From assembly GCF_000001735.4 (NCBI RefSeq), contig NC_003071.7:11215151-11279150 (forward strand): 64,000 nucleotides of DNA, given 5' to 3'. Position numbers and translations under genes: made by a program. The DNA is from Arabidopsis thaliana (Eukaryota > Streptophyta > Magnoliopsida > Brassicales > Brassicaceae). The notes beneath the pieces are model-generated. The model was not told the origin of the DNA and searched no databases. It was given only the letters and a program-made list of their open reading frames with translations. Shown here one piece after another: positions 61,901 to 64,000 of the stretch (position 1 is the first letter of the stretch; each line of letters starts with the position of its first letter).

Positions 61901-62314
61901 TCGCTCAGTACTTTCTTGCCAACACTTCAAGAGCAGGATATGGACCAGTTAGGACAGCAGGAGGATGGGTAAGCCTTTCAAAGAACCATTGTTTGAAACA
62001 CCATTTTACGGTAGTATAGGGAGTGATATAATATTTCTACTATATAGTGTTTCTTTTTCTTAAATGTGATGTCGCGGTGAATTGTGGTGCAGTTCAACGA
62101 TATACTTAATACGATATTTGCTTCGGCTCCGTTGGTGGCGACCATTCTTGCGACCATACTAGATAACACGTTGGAAGCAAGACATGCAAGTGACGACGCA
62201 AGAGGAATCCCGTGGTGGAAGCCCTTCCAGCACAGGAACGGAGACGGCAGGAACGATGAGTTCTATAGTATGCCCCTTAGAATCAACGAGTTAATGCCGA
62301 CACGGTTCCTTTGA
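58968..62314 (+). CDS. NAT3: Nucleobase-ascorbate transporter NAT3
   Basis: A multi-exon gene (about thirteen exons; exon 1 58968-59130, exon 2 59691-59788, last exon 62093-62314) encodes about 550 aa. The N-terminus is cytosolic and His/Pro-rich (HHHQHPPAPAAAGHPPVP). About twelve membrane helices follow. Family marks are QHYIVMLGTTVLIA in helix 1, the plant NAT signature ENVGLLGLTRIGSRR, and GIGVLLEGIFGSITGNTASV just before it; the tail reads DDARGIPWWKPF. NATs are proton- or sodium-coupled purine and xanthine carriers; plant members take up adenine, guanine and uracil, and the ascorbate role is from animals. Known also as PDE135. From gene order this is At2g26510. Confidence 0.93.
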
Positions 62315-63454
62315 AGACTGCCCCTGAACGTTTCTTCTGTATTTGGAAATGTAAGATATGATTATGTGCATACCTTGTAGCTTCATTGGGGAAAAATTGA
62401 GTCCAGTGGATACAAATGAACATAGGCCTTTGATGGAAAAAGCTATTTTTTTGCAAACTATATAACTTGTGTTACTAGATTACTTTGCCTTTCATATCAT
62501 TAGCATACCTTTTGAACAAGTGCTTTATACCACATATACAAACAATTTTTGTTCTTTCATTGTTTCTTAGAGCAGCTCCAATGCAAGGTTCTCTCACTAT
62601 ATTTGTGGAGTTCTCTGATTTTTTGATAAAAAAAATAAATGAAAACTAAACTAAAAGAAGAGAATCGATTCTCTGTAGAGAGTTTATGGAGGCTGAGAGA
62701 GCCTCACACGTGGCAAGCTATGATTGGTAGAAATTTATAACAGAACATAGAAAAATAAAAATGGACGCTGGAGAGTTTTTTTCTTTCTCTCCGTCAAATC
62801 TATTTCTCTTCTTCGCGATACAGTTGCTCTGAGGCGAAATGCAAATTCCGGTGGAGTCGAGTCTCCGACATATCTGTTTGGGTCGCTATAGCACCGTCGA
62901 ATGAACGAAGGAGAATCGATGGAGGAGTAAAATCTTTCCGATTTGGAGTGAAGTCGATCAAGGAAGCTCCAAAATCTTTCCAAGGTATGAATCAAGCCAT
63001 TTCTGAATTTAGTCTTAGATTGTTTGGAGGCTCTCTGAAGCATTGATTTTATGAGCTATCTGTTTGTGTTATTCTGTATCTAAGTATACAAGCACATGCA
63101 TGACAATCACAATCCATTAGACATTAAGAACTTTTATTCTGTTAGTGAGTTACTCGACAAAAGATTGTGCAGAATATCCGCAAAGCTGTGGCAATGTTGA
63201 AGAACATTGTTGTACAATTGGAGACAAATAAAAGGTACTATGTGTTATTTCATAGACTTAGCTGACTTGGGAGGTTTGATTTGTGAGGCGTATATTTGCA
63301 ATGGAATGCACTAAAGATTAAAGAAGATGATGTAAGGGCCATAAAATAGCAGAACATGACAAATACTAACTTGAATCGGAAGTGTTGCTTTGTTATTAGG
63401 CTAAGTTACTGCAAAAGAACAAAACAATAACATGTGAAATGAAAGTGCTTTAGT

Positions 63455-63505
63455 ACTGCTCTTAAGTCCGATGATGTCTACCTCAAGCTTCTCGCCAAGG
63501 AAACC
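63455..63505 (+). pseudogene. Ribosomal protein L18-like fragment
   Basis: The reading TALKSDDVYLKLLAKET followed by a stop closely matches the N-terminal motif of plant cytosolic ribosomal protein L18 as I remember it (TAPKSDDVYLKLLVKL). Only about 15 residues survive, with no L18 sequence before or after, so this is a captured or decayed fragment. The match is from memory and should be treated as likely, not certain. Confidence 0.5.
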
Positions 63506-63831
63506 TAAAGGACTGCTCCTAATCTTTTTATGCTTTTATTTCTCTGTTTGTTACATTGGTTTACTGAGATTTGGTCACTTGAATTAAAGACTTAGATTAA
63601 GACTCTTGTTATATATGGTGTGGATGCTAGGAAAAGTGAGCAGCTGAAAAGAGTGGCTTCACTACAAGTAAGAAAGGCTTAACCTTGAAAAGAAGCTTCT
63701 GCAGCAAAGGCTTATCACAGAGCAGTACACCCCACATAGATGTATCAAAGGCTGCTAATTAAAGGATGTTGGTGTTGTTCTCTTGTATGATCCTAAACTT
63801 TAGGTTATGAAGAATAGAGTTATTTTATTGT

Positions 63832-63880
63832 AATACAGATTATGTATGTTGTGAAAAAAAAAATACAGATTATGTATGTT
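63832..63880 (+). repeat. Duplicated 19-mer flanking an 11-base A-rich insert
   Basis: AATACAGATTATGTATGTT occurs at 63832-63850 and 63862-63880, separated only by GTGAAAAAAAA. A long target-site duplication around an A-tail is the pattern left by a retroelement insertion that copied almost nothing but its poly(A) tail. Confidence 0.6.
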
Positions 63881-64000
63881 TTGTGTCATGAATGTTTTTG
63901 ATAATTTATGCAATAAAAAGAAGTTATATATTAATTCAATTAAATTAATTGAAATAAATTAATTTTTATTATTACTTTTTTCCCAGAGAATCCCATGAAG

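Larger units (their letters stand above)
62315..64000. other. Right-end region with coding debris and an insertion scar
   Basis: After the NAT3 3' UTR there is a GC-richer block (62750-62984) that ends in a good splice donor (CCAAG-GTATG) but lacks a long frame. A short reading at about 63172-63234 (IRKAVAMLKNIVVQLETNKR) also ends at a donor-like GTACT, and an L18-like piece lies at 63455-63505. The strip looks like a decayed or non-coding transcribed locus built from gene pieces. No full gene could be assembled. Confidence 0.45.

Noticed and set aside
62735-63043. A 102-residue minus-strand protein (MLQRASKQSKTKF...)
   Set aside because: Codon use and content look like the antisense of a transcribed plus-strand block that ends in a donor site; no domain seen.

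Overview
The window is nuclear plant DNA: compact multi-exon genes with GT-AG introns, AT-rich spacers, plastid transit peptides and plant-only families. Gene content and order match what I remember of Arabidopsis thaliana chromosome 2, roughly loci At2g26340 to At2g26510. This identification is from memory and was not checked by a search. Exon joins were worked out by reading splice sites and keeping frame.

Left part (1-13 kb): a plastid protein with an apparent Tat-type lumen signal (173-1330, +), a PIF/Harbinger-like MITE (1795-2246), the peroxisome biogenesis RING protein PEX10 (2617-5265, -), a target-site-flanked non-LTR retroelement fragment (5538-6343), a mitochondrial carrier (6453-8010, -), a secreted ML-domain protein (9486-10902, +) and a secreted LRR protein (11465-12907, -).

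Middle (13-31 kb): a serpin (13937-15341, -), a Stowaway-like MITE (16171-16397), acireductone dioxygenase ARD3 (16908-18124, -), the calmodulin-binding IQD4 (19501-21569, -), the MORN-repeat lipid kinase PIP5K3 (24284-27089, -) and the SR-rich cyclin L-type RCY1 (28283-30354, -).

Right part (31-64 kb): two tandem PMEI-PME pectin methylesterases, PME12 and PME13 (+); an RBR ubiquitin-ligase copy with a disrupted N-terminus (-); the RED-family splicing factor SMU2 (-); an SRAP/HMCES-type DNA-protein crosslink protein (-); the glucosyltransferase UGT76D1 (+); a 1.2-kb foldback element whose arms carry tRNA-like blocks (50896-52113); the WD40 protein JINGUBANG (+); the cytochrome b6f subunit PetM (+); the nucleobase-ascorbate transporter NAT3 (+); and a right-hand end with coding debris, including an L18-like fragment, and a very small poly(A) insertion scar.

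The genes do not form one pathway. There are no operons, and the tandem PME pair is the only functional cluster. I see no new multi-gene system. The most unusual structures are the tRNA-like sequences inside the foldback arms, a 4 x 18-residue repeat in IQD4, a terminal PCNA-binding motif in the SRAP protein, and the decayed RBR gene. No ordinary tRNA gene, rRNA or CRISPR was seen.
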